DNA from: Algoriphagus halophilus
Lineage (GTDB): Bacteria > Bacteroidota > Bacteroidia > Cytophagales > Cyclobacteriaceae
Length of the DNA stretch: 64,000 bases
Direction: 5' to 3'
Assembly (NCBI RefSeq): GCF_900129785.1
Contig: NZ_FSRC01000002.1
Location: forward strand, 310,001 to 374,000
The translations under genes were made by a program, and so were the position numbers. Every line of letters begins with the position of its first letter. Position 1 is the stretch's first letter. Below are positions 53,560 through 63,531 of this stretch, piece by piece. The notes below the pieces were generated by a model, which saw only the letters and a list, made by a program, of their open reading frames with translations, searched no databases and was not told the origin of the DNA.

Positions 53560-55284
53560 ATGGAGTACGTTTGGAAGCAGAAACCACGAGCAACGCCAGA
53601 ATTAGTAGAGCAGCTAGGAAGGGATATCAACGTAAATCCAATCCTGGCTAATATGTTGATTAATCGAGGTGTGGAGAACTATGAGCAGGCCAAAAACTAT
53701 TTCAGACCTAGTTTAAGCCATCTGCATGATCCTTTCTTGATGAAAGATATGCCTGAAGCTATAGATAGGATTGAACAAGCCATTGATCAAAATGAAAAAA
53801 TCTTGGTGTATGGAGACTATGATGTAGATGGCACTACTGCGGTTGCCTTGGTTTACAGTTTTCTCCAGACTTTTTATAGTAGAGTAGATTTTTATATCCC
53901 GGACCGATACAAAGAAGGTTATGGTATTTCCGATAAAGGAGTAAGGTTTGCTGCAGATAACGATTACAAGCTCGTCATTGCGCTAGACTGCGGAATCAAA
54001 GCCATTGACAAAGTGAAGCTTGCCAAAGAGCTAGGTGTAGATTTCATCATTTGTGATCACCACACTCCAGGACAAGAATTACCGCAGGCTATTGCCGTAC
54101 TTGATGCTAAAAGAACCGATTGTGAATACCCTTATAAAGAGCTTAGTGGTGCTGGAGTAGGTTTCAAATTAATTCAGGCACATGCTAAAAGACGCGGAAT
54201 AGATGAAGCAGGTTTGTATCCATATTTGGATTTGTTGGTCGTCAGTATTGCTGCAGATATTGTCCCTATAACCGGAGAAAATAGAATTCTGGCTTATTAT
54301 GGATTGGACCGAATCAATAATACCCCGAGACCAGGATTAAAGGCCTTAATGCTGAGTGCCAAAATTGAAAAAGAAATCGGCATCTCGGATATCGTTTTTA
54401 AAATTGGCCCAAGAATCAATGCATCTGGAAGACTGGAACATGCCAAGGCTTCGGTAGAGTTGTTAATTTCTACCGATCTCAATTTAGCCATCGAACGGGC
54501 CAAATTAGTAGATGAGGTGAATACCACTCGGAGAAACTTTGATGAAAATATCACCAAAGAGGCGTTTGAGATGATCGCGGATCAAGAAATGGATTCAGAA
54601 TGGAATTCTACGGTATTGTTTAAAGAGGATTGGCACAAAGGAGTCATTGGAATTGTCGCCAGTCGATGTATAGAAAAATATTATAGACCTACGATCATAT
54701 TAACCGAATCCAATGGAAAAGCTACTGGAAGCGCACGTTCAGTGGTAGACTTCGATATTTACGAAGCAATCGCTGAATGTTCTGGTTTGTTAGATCAATT
54801 TGGAGGACATAAATATGCGGCTGGTTTAACCCTTTCGGTAGACAAGGTACCCGACTTTCAAAGGATGTTTGAGTCGGTAGTCAAAAGAAGAATTGAAGAA
54901 GTACATAGGAAGCCTGTCATAGAAATTGACGATGAATTGCTACTGGATCAAATAAATTATAAGTTTTATAATATATTGAAGCAAATGGCACCTTTTGGCC
55001 CAGGAAATACGGAGCCTATTTTCAGAATTTCTCAAGCCTATGCCGAAAATGTGATCATTCTAAAAGATAAACACCTTCGATTTAATATCGTACAAGATGG
55101 TCAAGTGACGAAACCTGTTTGCTTAGGGTTTGGGTTAGCCGACCGAGTAAAGGATCCAGATCACACGATTGTTAAAATGTTACAAGGAAAAATGCGTTTT
55201 GATATTGTGGCTGAAATGCGGGAAAATTTCTTCCGTGACAAATCCAGCTTGCAGCTCTACGTAAAAGACATCAAATTTGACTAA
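53560..55284 (+). CDS. recJ: Single-stranded-DNA exonuclease RecJ
   Basis: 5'-3' ssDNA exonuclease of the DHH phosphoesterase family, used in recombination and mismatch repair. Motifs: [13 protein letters not shown] (about 86-98), LDCGIKAID, and ICDHHTPG (about 165-172); a DHHA1 domain with GATGSARS-like [13 protein letters not shown] (about 387-399) follows, then an OB-fold. 574 aa. lptB starts 1 nt after its stop. Confidence 0.96.
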   Translation: MEYVWKQKPRATPELVEQLGRDINVNPILANMLINRGVENYEQAKNYFRPSLSHLHDPFLMKDMPEAIDRIEQAIDQNEKILVYGDYDVDGTTAVALVYSFLQTFYSRVDFYIPDRYKEGYGISDKGVRFAADNDYKLVIALDCGIKAIDKVKLAKELGVDFIICDHHTPGQELPQAIAVLDAKRTDCEYPYKELSGAGVGFKLIQAHAKRRGIDEAGLYPYLDLLVVSIAADIVPITGENRILAYYGLDRINNTPRPGLKALMLSAKIEKEIGISDIVFKIGPRINASGRLEHAKASVELLISTDLNLAIERAKLVDEVNTTRRNFDENITKEAFEMIADQEMDSEWNSTVLFKEDWHKGVIGIVASRCIEKYYRPTIILTESNGKATGSARSVVDFDIYEAIAECSGLLDQFGGHKYAAGLTLSVDKVPDFQRMFESVVKRRIEEVHRKPVIEIDDELLLDQINYKFYNILKQMAPFGPGNTEPIFRISQAYAENVIILKDKHLRFNIVQDGQVTKPVCLGFGLADRVKDPDHTIVKMLQGKMRFDIVAEMRENFFRDKSSLQLYVKDIKFD

Positions 55285-55285
55285 T

Positions 55286-56023
55286 ATGATTCTAAAAGCC
55301 GACAACCTCGTCAAAATTTACAAAGGTCGCCGTGTAGTGAATGATATTTCAGTACAAGTAGAGCAAGGAGAAATTGTAGGCTTGCTGGGTCCAAATGGAG
55401 CAGGTAAAACCACCTCTTTCTACATGATTGTGGGGTTAGTCCAACCTAATGAAGGCAAGATATTTTTAGAAAGTGAAAATATCACAAGCCTTCCCATGTA
55501 CAAGAGAGCTAAGTTAGGAATAGGGTATTTAGCCCAAGAAGCCTCGGTATTTCGAAAACTCTCTGTGGAGGAAAATATCATGGCCGTATTGGAAATGACC
55601 AAAATGCCCAAGCAAGAGCGTAAAGAGAAAGTAGAAAGTTTATTAGAAGAATTCAGTTTAACACATGTGAGGAAAAACCTAGGGATGGTACTTTCTGGAG
55701 GAGAGAGAAGAAGAACGGAAATTGCCAGGGCTTTGGCAGTAGATCCTAAATTTGTATTATTAGATGAGCCATTTGCGGGAGTCGACCCCATTGCAGTTGA
55801 AGAGATCCAGACAATAGTAGCTAAACTAAAGACCAAAAATATCGGGATTCTGATCACGGACCACAATGTAAATGAAACACTTTCTATCACAGATCGAGCC
55901 TATTTGATGTTTGAAGGAAGATTATTGAAAGCCGGAACCGCCGAAGAGCTTGCTGCTGATGAACAAGTCCGAAAAGTTTATTTGGGTAGTCAGTTTGAGC
56001 TAAAACGCAAAATTTTTAATTAA
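55286..56023 (+). CDS. lptB: LPS export ABC transporter ATPase LptB
   Basis: ATPase that powers extraction of lipopolysaccharide from the inner membrane with LptFGC. Walker [10 protein letters not shown] (about 35-43), ABC signature [15 protein letters not shown] (about 134-148), Walker [14 protein letters not shown] (about 153-165) and the LptB-type H-loop ITDHNV. The ATG at 55286 gives 245 aa; a TTG three codons earlier overlaps recJ. The GH3 gene begins in its stop (TAATG). Confidence 0.94.
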   Translation: MILKADNLVKIYKGRRVVNDISVQVEQGEIVGLLGPNGAGKTTSFYMIVGLVQPNEGKIFLESENITSLPMYKRAKLGIGYLAQEASVFRKLSVEENIMAVLEMTKMPKQERKEKVESLLEEFSLTHVRKNLGMVLSGGERRRTEIARALAVDPKFVLLDEPFAGVDPIAVEEIQTIVAKLKTKNIGILITDHNVNETLSITDRAYLMFEGRLLKAGTAEELAADEQVRKVYLGSQFELKRKIFN

Positions 56024-57564
56024 TGGAGGTATTAAATTCCTTTATGACCTGGATTTTTAAAAATCGGATTGGTCAAATAGAAAACTTTAAAAAAAACCCA
56101 ATACAGGTCCAGGACACTACTTTTTTTGAATTAATAGAGGCTGGAAAAAACACTGAATTTGGAAAGGAGTTTGGTTTCGCTAAAATCAAACACTATGATG
56201 ATTTTGCCAGACAAGTTCCTATCCTTGATTATGAAGGGATCAAACCCTACATCGATAAAACGATGAGAGGCACTCAAAATGTGCTTTGGAATACCACTAT
56301 TGAATGGTTTGCCAAATCTTCTGGAACCACTTCTTCCCGAAGCAAATACATCCCTGTTACTACCGAAAGCTTGGAGGACTGCCATTACAGCGGTGGAAAA
56401 GACATGGTTTCCTTGTACATCGCCAATAACCCTGACTCCAGACTATTTGCAGGAAAAAGCTTGACCATTGGAGGAACCCTAGAGAAGAATCCTTTAAATC
56501 CTCAAGGTTCCGCCAGAGCTGGAGATATTTCCGCTGTAATCATGCAAAACCTCCCCATCTGGGCACAATTTGTCAGAACTCCATCTTTGGAAACAGCCTT
56601 GATGAGTGAATGGGAGGCGAAAATTGAGAAAATGGCCAGAGAAACCATGAACGAGGATGTCACTTGTATTGCAGGTGTTCCTACTTGGACAGTGGTTTTA
56701 ATGCAGCGCATTCTAGAAATAAAAAAGGCAAAAAACATATTGGAGGTATGGCCCAATTTGGAAGTTTTCTTTCATGGTGCTGTAGCTTTTGGGCCTTATA
56801 GAAGTCTTTTCAAAGAACTGATCCCTTCTGAAAAAATGCGGTATGTAGAAACCTACAATGCCTCTGAAGGATTTTTCGGCATCCAAGATAAACCTAACTC
56901 AGAAGAATTACTTCTGCTGTTGGATTACGGAATTTTCTATGAATTCATTCCGATGGAAGACTGGGAAAAAGAAGACCCCAATGTAGTCCCATTGGCAGGA
57001 GTGGAAATAGGGAAAAATTATGCCTTGGTAATTTCCACTAATGGAGGGCTATGGAGGTATAAAATTGGAGATACCGTCAAATTTACCTCCACCAAACCTT
57101 ATCGATTCAAAATCTCAGGCAGGACCAAACATTTTATCAATGCTTTTGGAGAAGAGGTCATTGTAGAAAATGCTGAGAAAGCCATCCAATATGCCGCAGA
57201 ACATACAGGAGCTACCATCTCAAATTTCACTGCTGCTCCGGTTTATTTTGATACCTCAGGATCCAAAGGGGCGCATGAATGGCTCATTGAGTTCCACAAG
57301 GAACCCATAGACCAAGATCAATTTAACTTGCTTCTGGATCAGCACTTACGTGAGGTCAATTCAGATTATGATGCCAAAAGGCACAAGGATCTTGCTTTAG
57401 TAGCTCCTATCATTCATACTGCACCTCACGGGATCTTTGAAATGTGGCTAGGCAAAAAAGGAAAGTTGGGTGGTCAACACAAAATCCCTAGACTTTCCAA
57501 TAGCAGGGAATATTTAGATGAGATTTTAAATCTGAAGGAAGAAATCAAAATTCCAAAGCAGTAA
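56023..57564 (+). CDS. GH3 auxin-responsive-promoter family protein
   Basis: A 513-residue GH3-family (ANL-like) acyl-adenylate ligase homologue. Plant GH3 enzymes conjugate amino acids to acyl hormones; bacterial members are widespread in Bacteroidota with unknown substrate. SSGTTSSRSKYIPVT (about 99-113) is the phosphate-binding loop equivalent, with YNASEGFFGIQ (about 281-291) and YRFKISGRTKHFINAFGEEV (about 363-382) as the other core motifs. Its 1-nt overlap with lptB suggests translational coupling. Confidence 0.9.
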   Translation: MEVLNSFMTWIFKNRIGQIENFKKNPIQVQDTTFFELIEAGKNTEFGKEFGFAKIKHYDDFARQVPILDYEGIKPYIDKTMRGTQNVLWNTTIEWFAKSSGTTSSRSKYIPVTTESLEDCHYSGGKDMVSLYIANNPDSRLFAGKSLTIGGTLEKNPLNPQGSARAGDISAVIMQNLPIWAQFVRTPSLETALMSEWEAKIEKMARETMNEDVTCIAGVPTWTVVLMQRILEIKKAKNILEVWPNLEVFFHGAVAFGPYRSLFKELIPSEKMRYVETYNASEGFFGIQDKPNSEELLLLLDYGIFYEFIPMEDWEKEDPNVVPLAGVEIGKNYALVISTNGGLWRYKIGDTVKFTSTKPYRFKISGRTKHFINAFGEEVIVENAEKAIQYAAEHTGATISNFTAAPVYFDTSGSKGAHEWLIEFHKEPIDQDQFNLLLDQHLREVNSDYDAKRHKDLALVAPIIHTAPHGIFEMWLGKKGKLGGQHKIPRLSNSREYLDEILNLKEEIKIPKQ

Positions 57565-57651
57565 TCACCATAGCTTCATTCTCAAAACAAAGTTTATGAT
57601 TCTCCGTCCCGTAGATTTTAAAATAAGAATTGACACAATTAGCTATTAAAT

Positions 57652-57680
57652 AAAAAAAGCGGTCCTTTTAGACCGCTTTT
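57652..57680 (-). terminator. Terminator of the kynurenine operon, overlapping the kmo stop
   Basis: AAAAGCGGTC (57655-57664) and GACCGCTTTT (57671-57680) form a 10-bp stem with a 6-nt loop. On the minus strand the first arm contains the last three kmo codons (Lys-Ala-Val), the stop lies in the loop, and a T run follows. Confidence 0.8.
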
Positions 57681-59020
57681 GCTGTTTCCATCTGGAATAT
57701 AATATCTTCATAATCGAGCTTATTCCAATTTTCAGTAATCAAAGGATCAGCCATTACTTTATCCATGATTTCTTCCTGCAACTTACCCTGTGCATAGGCT
57801 TCAGAATAACTGATATCTGAAAATGTAACCAATGTATAGAGTGGAATCCAGTCGTTAGGATATAACTCATGAAGTTTTGCTTCAATTTTCTTTCTCAACA
57901 AAAATTTGGGATCAGCTACAGAATCTCTCATTTCAATGAAATTTTCCATTGCCAGCTGACAAACCGCATCAGTATCTCTTTTTCTGTTTTTCTGGAATTT
58001 TTCAAAAACCAGATCCCAGGTGTTAGTTCCTAATTTATCTATTAGTCCATTCAGAATAAAGCAATCCTCAAAACCGCAATTCATCCCCTGACCATAAAAT
58101 GGCACCATGGCATGAGAGGCGTCTCCAATCAATAAACTCTTTCCTTGCACCCATGGATAACAATCCACATTTACTAGCGCAGAGGTAGGGTTTCTGAAAA
58201 ACTCCTCCAACAAATCAGGCATGAGTTGATAAGCGTCATCAAAATAATTGCTGAATAAGCTTTTAAGATCTTTTTCATCTGTGATCTTATCAAAACAGAT
58301 TTTTGTGCCTTCAAAGGGCAAAAACAAAGTACAGGTAAATGATTTATCGGGATTAGGTAAAGCAATTAACATAAACTTACCTCTTGGCCATATATGTAAT
58401 GCATTTGGATCCATTGCAAACTCACCCTCAGCGGTGGCAGGAATGGTCAGCTCCTTATATCCATGCGAAATATATTCCTGCTTATAGTTAAAGCGGATTT
58501 GCTTTTGCATGCTTAAACGAAGGGCTGAATATGCTCCATCAGCCCCAATAATCACAGGTGCATCTAAAGTTTCTTCCCCTTCGGCTGTTTCAAAGGTGAT
58601 TTTCTGCGATGGGAAATCTACCTCTAGGCATTTATGTTCAAATTTGAATTCAGCTCCAAGTCTTTCAGCTTCTTCAGCCAACAATTGATTGAATTTACCT
58701 CTTGAAATGGAATAAATTGCTTGATCTTTTTTCCCGTATGGGATAAAGGAAGTCCCCCCATGTTCATCATGGATTTTTCTACCATACATTGGAATAGACA
58801 AAGGAAGCACCTGATCTTTCAATCCCACCTCTTCCAAGCTTTTCCAACCTCTATGACTCAATGCCATATTAATGGATCGACCACCTTCGTAATAGGGAGT
58901 TTTCCGTTTGTCAGGTCTTTTATCGTAAACAGTGACATCAAGACCTTGACGCTTGAGATATATGGCCATCAGGGAGCCAATCAGACCGGCTCCAAGAATA
59001 GTTATTTCATTTTTTTTCAT
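57668..59020 (-). CDS. kmo: Kynurenine 3-monooxygenase
   Basis: FAD-dependent aromatic hydroxylase converting kynurenine to 3-hydroxykynurenine. GAGLIGSLMAIYLKRQG (residues 10-26) is the FAD-binding motif, GRSINMALSHRG (about 47-58) a hallmark of KMO, and GDASHAMVPFYGQGMNCGFED (parts; about 302-322) the second FAD motif. 450 aa, typical of bacterial KMO. Third gene of haaO-kynU-kmo. Confidence 0.96.
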   Translation of the reverse strand: MKKNEITILGAGLIGSLMAIYLKRQGLDVTVYDKRPDKRKTPYYEGGRSINMALSHRGWKSLEEVGLKDQVLPLSIPMYGRKIHDEHGGTSFIPYGKKDQAIYSISRGKFNQLLAEEAERLGAEFKFEHKCLEVDFPSQKITFETAEGEETLDAPVIIGADGAYSALRLSMQKQIRFNYKQEYISHGYKELTIPATAEGEFAMDPNALHIWPRGKFMLIALPNPDKSFTCTLFLPFEGTKICFDKITDEKDLKSLFSNYFDDAYQLMPDLLEEFFRNPTSALVNVDCYPWVQGKSLLIGDASHAMVPFYGQGMNCGFEDCFILNGLIDKLGTNTWDLVFEKFQKNRKRDTDAVCQLAMENFIEMRDSVADPKFLLRKKIEAKLHELYPNDWIPLYTLVTFSDISYSEAYAQGKLQEEIMDKVMADPLITENWNKLDYEDIIFQMETAKAV

Positions 59021-59044
59021 TCGGATAAGTTTTATCCCAGTTTC

Positions 59045-60331
59045 TTAAGCGAATTTTTTCAAGCTTTGTTCCAAAATCTGTGCAAATCTGAAAACATCCA
59101 AGAAACTATTATACAGCGGAGTAGGCGCTAATCGGATCACATTTGGGTTTCTCCAATCACCTACCACTCCATGACTATACCAATCATCGAATACAGCTTT
59201 GCCTCCACGATGAATGTGCAAAGATAACTGACAACCCCTCTCATCAGGTTTTTTCGGAGTAATAATTTCCAAAATGCCTGATTTTCCACTGATTTGCTCA
59301 ATTAGGTAGGCCAAATACCCCGTCAATTTTTCACTTTTTGCCCGCAGATTGCTCATTCCAGCTTCCATGAATATATCCAGCGAAGCTTGATGGGCTGCCA
59401 AAGCCAAGATATTGGTATTAGAAACCTGCCAACCGTCAGCCCCATGCATCGGAACAAATCCTTTTTCCATGAGGAATCTTTGTCCCTCATCATGTCCCCA
59501 CCATCCAGCAAACCTTGGCAAATCAGGTCTATCGGCAAATCGCTCGTGGACAAATACTCCAGAAATATTGCCTGGACCAGAATTCATATACTTATAACTA
59601 CACCAAGTGGCAAAATCCACCTCCCAATCATGGAGTTTAAGTACTGCATTTCCTGCTGCATGAGCCAGGTCAAACCCTGCATACGCTCCTACTGAATGCG
59701 CTGCTGCTGTGATTTCCCTAATGTCAAATAATTGACCAGTATAATATTGTAAACCCGCCATATTCACCATCGCCAGGGAATCTCCATGCTTTATTATCTC
59801 GGAGATAATATCTTCCGTCCGAAGGATATGCTCCCCATCTCTTGGAATCAACTCAACGATAGCTTCATCTGGATTCAACCCATGAAATTTGACCTGAGTC
59901 TCCAACATGTACATATCTGATGGGAATGCTCCTCCGTCTACAATGATTTTGAATCGTTCTGAAGTAGGTCTGTAAAACGACACCATCAAAAAATGAAGAT
60001 TGGAGCTGAGATTGTTCATAGCCACCACCTCATGCGTATGTGCCCCCATGATCTGCGCCAAGGCCGGTTTTGACTTTTGTCTTGCATGATACCAGGCATC
60101 TTCTCCATGAAAATGCCCATCCACTCCTAAATTTGCCCAATTATTCAATTCTTTCTCCAAATAGGATTTGACTGACTTGGGCTGTAAGCCTAAAGAATTT
60201 CCACAGAAATAAATTGCTTTTCCCCCATTTACTTCAGGAAATAAAAATCGATCCCTGAAGGAATTGATGGGATCCTCTGCATCCATTTTTCTAGCAAATT
60301 CTTCGGTAAACTGATAATCTATTTGGGTCAT
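59045..60331 (-). CDS. kynU: Kynureninase
   Basis: PLP enzyme cleaving 3-hydroxykynurenine (or kynurenine) to 3-hydroxyanthranilate (or anthranilate) and alanine. CGNSLGLQPKSV (about 42-53), AGFDLAHAAGNAVLKLHDW, and WCSYKYMNSGPGN (about 217-229), whose Lys forms the Schiff base, are clear. The ATG at 60331 gives 428 aa, the family length; an open frame extends 11 codons upstream. Between haaO and kmo. Confidence 0.96.
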   Translation of the reverse strand: MTQIDYQFTEEFARKMDAEDPINSFRDRFLFPEVNGGKAIYFCGNSLGLQPKSVKSYLEKELNNWANLGVDGHFHGEDAWYHARQKSKPALAQIMGAHTHEVVAMNNLSSNLHFLMVSFYRPTSERFKIIVDGGAFPSDMYMLETQVKFHGLNPDEAIVELIPRDGEHILRTEDIISEIIKHGDSLAMVNMAGLQYYTGQLFDIREITAAAHSVGAYAGFDLAHAAGNAVLKLHDWEVDFATWCSYKYMNSGPGNISGVFVHERFADRPDLPRFAGWWGHDEGQRFLMEKGFVPMHGADGWQVSNTNILALAAHQASLDIFMEAGMSNLRAKSEKLTGYLAYLIEQISGKSGILEIITPKKPDERGCQLSLHIHRGGKAVFDDWYSHGVVGDWRNPNVIRLAPTPLYNSFLDVFRFAQILEQSLKKFA

Positions 60332-60395
60332 ATATTTAAAGGTTGAAGATGCTGTATCATGCATCCGCTATTTGTTTCACTGGTTTGTTTAGCTA

Positions 60396-60908
60396 CTATT
60401 TTTGCATTACCGTTCCACAGTTTTTACAGGTAGTATGCTCTGGACTAGACCAAAACCTTTCCATGATGGGAGGTAGTTGATTGACGATATCGGTTACATC
60501 GGCATATTCCTCATACAGTTTTTCTCCACAATTTTCGCAGTGCCAGATAAACCCATCTTTTTCCCCTTCTTTTCTATATCGCTCAATGACCAATCCGATA
60601 GTATTAGCTGGTCTCCTTGGAGAATGGGGAACTTTTGGAGGAAGTAGAAAAATCTCACCTTCTTTGATCGGTACATCCACTGGCTTACCATCTTCAATAA
60701 TCTTCAATACGATATCCCCTTCTATTTGGTAGAAAAACTCCTCTCCCTCATTGTAGTGATAGTCTTTTCTTGAATTAGGGCCTCCTACGACCATGATGAT
60801 AAAATCCTCATTTTCAAGGTAAACTTGCTTATTCCCAACCGGTGGTTTAAGCAGGTGTCTATTATCATCAATCCATTTTTTAAAATTGAAGGGTTTTGCA
60901 ATTGCCAT
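60396..60908 (-). CDS. 3-hydroxyanthranilate 3,4-dioxygenase
   Basis: Cupin extradiol dioxygenase (NbaC/HaaO family) opening 3-hydroxyanthranilate to the precursor of quinolinate. The cupin metal site is in DYHYNEGEEFFYQIEG (His, Glu; about 45-60) with a second His in PHSPRRP (about 94-100). A C-terminal rubredoxin-like zinc/iron site has two CxxC pairs (WHCENCGE and TTCKNCGT), as in the bacterial enzyme. 170 aa. First gene of the operon. Confidence 0.94.
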   Translation of the reverse strand: MAIAKPFNFKKWIDDNRHLLKPPVGNKQVYLENEDFIIMVVGGPNSRKDYHYNEGEEFFYQIEGDIVLKIIEDGKPVDVPIKEGEIFLLPPKVPHSPRRPANTIGLVIERYRKEGEKDGFIWHCENCGEKLYEEYADVTDIVNQLPPIMERFWSSPEHTTCKNCGTVMQK

Positions 60909-61027
60909 TAGCTTTTTGTTTCGGTTAAAAATAAAATTTGCCTTTCAAAGTAGGTAACACATATCAGGCTTAAAAGTATTAAAAATCATCCTCTTTTTTG
61001 GTTTACTTTGTCCCAAAGCCCAAAAAC

Positions 61028-62017
61028 ATGCGTCTTCCTATTGCTGATTTACACTGTGACATGCTTTCTTACCTCGCGAAAGTCCCTGCAGCCAACCCAT
61101 ATTCCAAAGATGATATAGCTTGTGCCATTCCCTTAATGAAATCAGGCGGGGTACGTTTGCAGGTCATGGCAATTTATACAGATGTGAATCCTGACTCGAT
61201 GATATTGGCCAGCAAACAAGCCGATATCTTTTTGGAATTACTGGAAAAGAATCCCTCGGATTTGAGTTTTGCCAATGAGGATTTTCTTGCCAACTGGAAA
61301 AGCCAGAATAACATAGGCATCCTTGCTTCCATAGAAAATGCTGCTGGAATCGGTCATGAAACAGCTTCTCTAACTGAAATAAAATCCCAGTTTGACAGCA
61401 TCTTGAAAAGAACTCAAAAACTAGCTTATATCAGTTTGACCCATCATACTGAAAATAGATTTGGAGGTGGGAATTATACAGATGGAATAGGCTTAAAAGA
61501 TGATGGCAAATTTATTCTGGATTACATGGCAGGAAAAAAGATTCCAATTGATTTGTCTCATACTTCAGATTTATTGGCTGAGGGCATTTTAAACCATATT
61601 GATCAGGAAAAGCTTAACATTCCTATCATTGCCAGCCATTCTAATTTTAGACAGATCTGGAATCATAGAAGAAATCTGACTGACGAATTTGCAAAGGAAG
61701 TAATCCATCGAGGTGGGATAATTGGCGTGAACTTTTTACGGGCTTTTCTAGACAATGATGTTCCAGAAAGGTTATTCGAGCACTTACTTCACGGCTTTGA
61801 AATTGGAGGAAAAAAGTCCATGTGTTTTGGTTCGGACTTCTTCTACACCAAAAATTTTGGAGATCCTTCGAGGATACCTTTTTACTTTCCTTTGGCAGAG
61901 AATTCAAGTAAATATCCTAGCCTGTTAGACCACTTAGAAACGGATTTAAGTGAACAAAATTTGGTACGTTTAGCGTACGAAAATGCTGTCAATTTTTACA
62001 AAAAACTCTGGAGTTAA
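61028..62017 (+). CDS. Membrane-dipeptidase-type peptidase (M19)
   Basis: Zinc dipeptidase of the M19/renal dipeptidase family, 329 aa. ADLHCDML (about 6-13) supplies the first metal ligands; LASIENAAGIG, YISLTHHTENRFGGG, DLSHTS (about 175-180), SHSNFRQIW and GSDFFYTKNFG follow in family order. There is no signal peptide, so it is probably cytosolic. I start it at the ATG at 61028 because the upstream TTG extension runs through a TTTACTTTG promoter-like sequence. It overlaps none of its neighbours and is 5 bp from the next gene. Confidence 0.9.
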   Translation: MRLPIADLHCDMLSYLAKVPAANPYSKDDIACAIPLMKSGGVRLQVMAIYTDVNPDSMILASKQADIFLELLEKNPSDLSFANEDFLANWKSQNNIGILASIENAAGIGHETASLTEIKSQFDSILKRTQKLAYISLTHHTENRFGGGNYTDGIGLKDDGKFILDYMAGKKIPIDLSHTSDLLAEGILNHIDQEKLNIPIIASHSNFRQIWNHRRNLTDEFAKEVIHRGGIIGVNFLRAFLDNDVPERLFEHLLHGFEIGGKKSMCFGSDFFYTKNFGDPSRIPFYFPLAENSSKYPSLLDHLETDLSEQNLVRLAYENAVNFYKKLWS

Positions 62018-62022
62018 TCCCT

Positions 62023-62634
62023 ATGTCTTCCCATCATTTCGTCAAAGAACAACAAGAACCAGCCGTTTTTATCTTAAATGCGGATGAGATTCATTTTGAC
62101 CAGGTTTCTCCTTTATTAGAATGGGTTCCAACAGTATTGGTTGCAGAACAGGCCTTGGATCAAGTCCTGAGTTGGGGAATCAAAATTGACGTAATCTTAG
62201 GCTCCGAGTCCTTCCAAAAGGAAAATATTCAGCTTCTGGAGGAACAATACCCTGTGCGTTTTTTGAATTCAACACCTGAAAATGCCCTGGAAGAAGGCTT
62301 ACAATATTTATTGGCGAGCAAACACTACGCAGCCCATTTGATTGGAATCCCTCATCTGCAAGCCTTAGACCTGCAAGATAAGATTCAGCTAATGGACCTT
62401 ACCTTACTAGATGGAGATTGGAAGTACTATCCAGTTAAAGAAGGGGACTTTAAAAAGTGGTTTGCAAAGTCCACCATCCATATTCATGCAAAAGAAGGCC
62501 TTCCTGTGGAAGTTATCAACGAAAATGGGAAGCTAATACTGCCCATCACCTATGCAACATTTTTGGAAGTTCCAGAAGGGATAACTGAAATTAAGGCTTC
62601 AGGAATATTTTGGATTGGTGAACAAATCCGCTGA
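62023..62634 (+). CDS. Thiamine-pyrophosphokinase-like protein, degenerate
   Basis: A 203-residue protein whose first half resembles the nucleotide/thiamine-binding domain of thiamine pyrophosphokinase (LNADEIHFDQV, VLSWGIKIDVILG, LQYLLASKHYAAHLIGI). The acidic catalytic signatures are not conserved: where TPK has GDxDS this protein has GSESF, and the KDxTDxExAL region reads STPENALEEGL. It may be a non-catalytic or altered-function relative. The gene starts 5 nt after the dipeptidase, suggesting cotranscription. Confidence 0.55.
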   Translation: MSSHHFVKEQQEPAVFILNADEIHFDQVSPLLEWVPTVLVAEQALDQVLSWGIKIDVILGSESFQKENIQLLEEQYPVRFLNSTPENALEEGLQYLLASKHYAAHLIGIPHLQALDLQDKIQLMDLTLLDGDWKYYPVKEGDFKKWFAKSTIHIHAKEGLPVEVINENGKLILPITYATFLEVPEGITEIKASGIFWIGEQIR

Positions 62635-63474
62635 TCAACCAGGAAAAATTGCTGAAACCATTCGGTTCTTATCATTTAGATCACGAACCAAATTTATCTC
62701 CTTGTAGCCCAATCCTTCCAACAATTCCACTGTTTCTGGTCCAAAATTATTATGAATCTCATAATACAGTTTGCCTCCTGGCCTCAATAACATCTTCGCT
62801 TTTTCAGCAATCACTCGATAAAACAACAAGGGATCATGATCTGGAACAAATAGGGCTAATCCGGGTTCAAAATCGCGCACATTACTGTGCAGATCCACCC
62901 ATTCCGCTTCAGGCACATAAGGAGGATTGCTTACCAAAATATCCAAATCAGATAGGTTTGGCATCTCCTTTAAAATATCCAAGTGTAGGAAAGTCACTTC
63001 AGCCTCAAGATGTTCCGCATTTTCCATGGCCACTTCAATGGCATCTTCAGATACATCGGCCGTATATACTTCCGAGTCTTTCATTTCCAAGGCTAAGCTG
63101 ATCGGAATACAACCGGAACCTGTCCCAATGTCCAAGATTTTCATTCCTGGAGTTGGGTTTTCCTTGATGATCATATGCACTAATTCCTCTGTCTCATTTC
63201 TTGGAATGAGTACAGATTCATCCACAAAGAATTCTCTTCCATAAAAAGGGGCCTTCCCAATGATGTATTGAACAGGTTCTCCAGACTTTAGTCGTTCGAA
63301 GTCCTGGTAGAGGGATTCTGACAAACTATTTTCCTCAAATGCATCTAACATATCTACTTTTCGGATTCCTAAATGGTATTCTAAAAGCCAGTTTATCAAG
63401 TTGTTTGCCTCTTCTGGAGAATACTGAGTGAGCTCACTCGCCCATTGTTTTACTAGTTCGTTATAGTTGCTCAT
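62635..63474 (-). CDS. prmC: Release factor N5-glutamine methyltransferase
   Basis: SAM-dependent methylation of the GGQ glutamine of release factors (PrmC/HemK). An N-terminal helical RF-binding domain is followed by QYIIGKAPFYGREFFVDESVLIPRNETE (shown in parts; about 71-98), the SAM motif ILDIGTGSGCIPISLAL and the catalytic NPPY in LVSNPPYVPEAEW (about 184-196). The ATG at 63474 gives 279 aa; the upstream frame is spurious. Convergent with the TPK-like gene, whose stop it abuts. Confidence 0.95.
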   Translation of the reverse strand: MSNYNELVKQWASELTQYSPEEANNLINWLLEYHLGIRKVDMLDAFEENSLSESLYQDFERLKSGEPVQYIIGKAPFYGREFFVDESVLIPRNETEELVHMIIKENPTPGMKILDIGTGSGCIPISLALEMKDSEVYTADVSEDAIEVAMENAEHLEAEVTFLHLDILKEMPNLSDLDILVSNPPYVPEAEWVDLHSNVRDFEPGLALFVPDHDPLLFYRVIAEKAKMLLRPGGKLYYEIHNNFGPETVELLEGLGYKEINLVRDLNDKNRMVSAIFPG

Positions 63475-63531
63475 ATCTGTAGCGAATGACCTTAATTTAC
63501 CGTAAAGGTAGCAATCCCTATTCTTTCTAAG

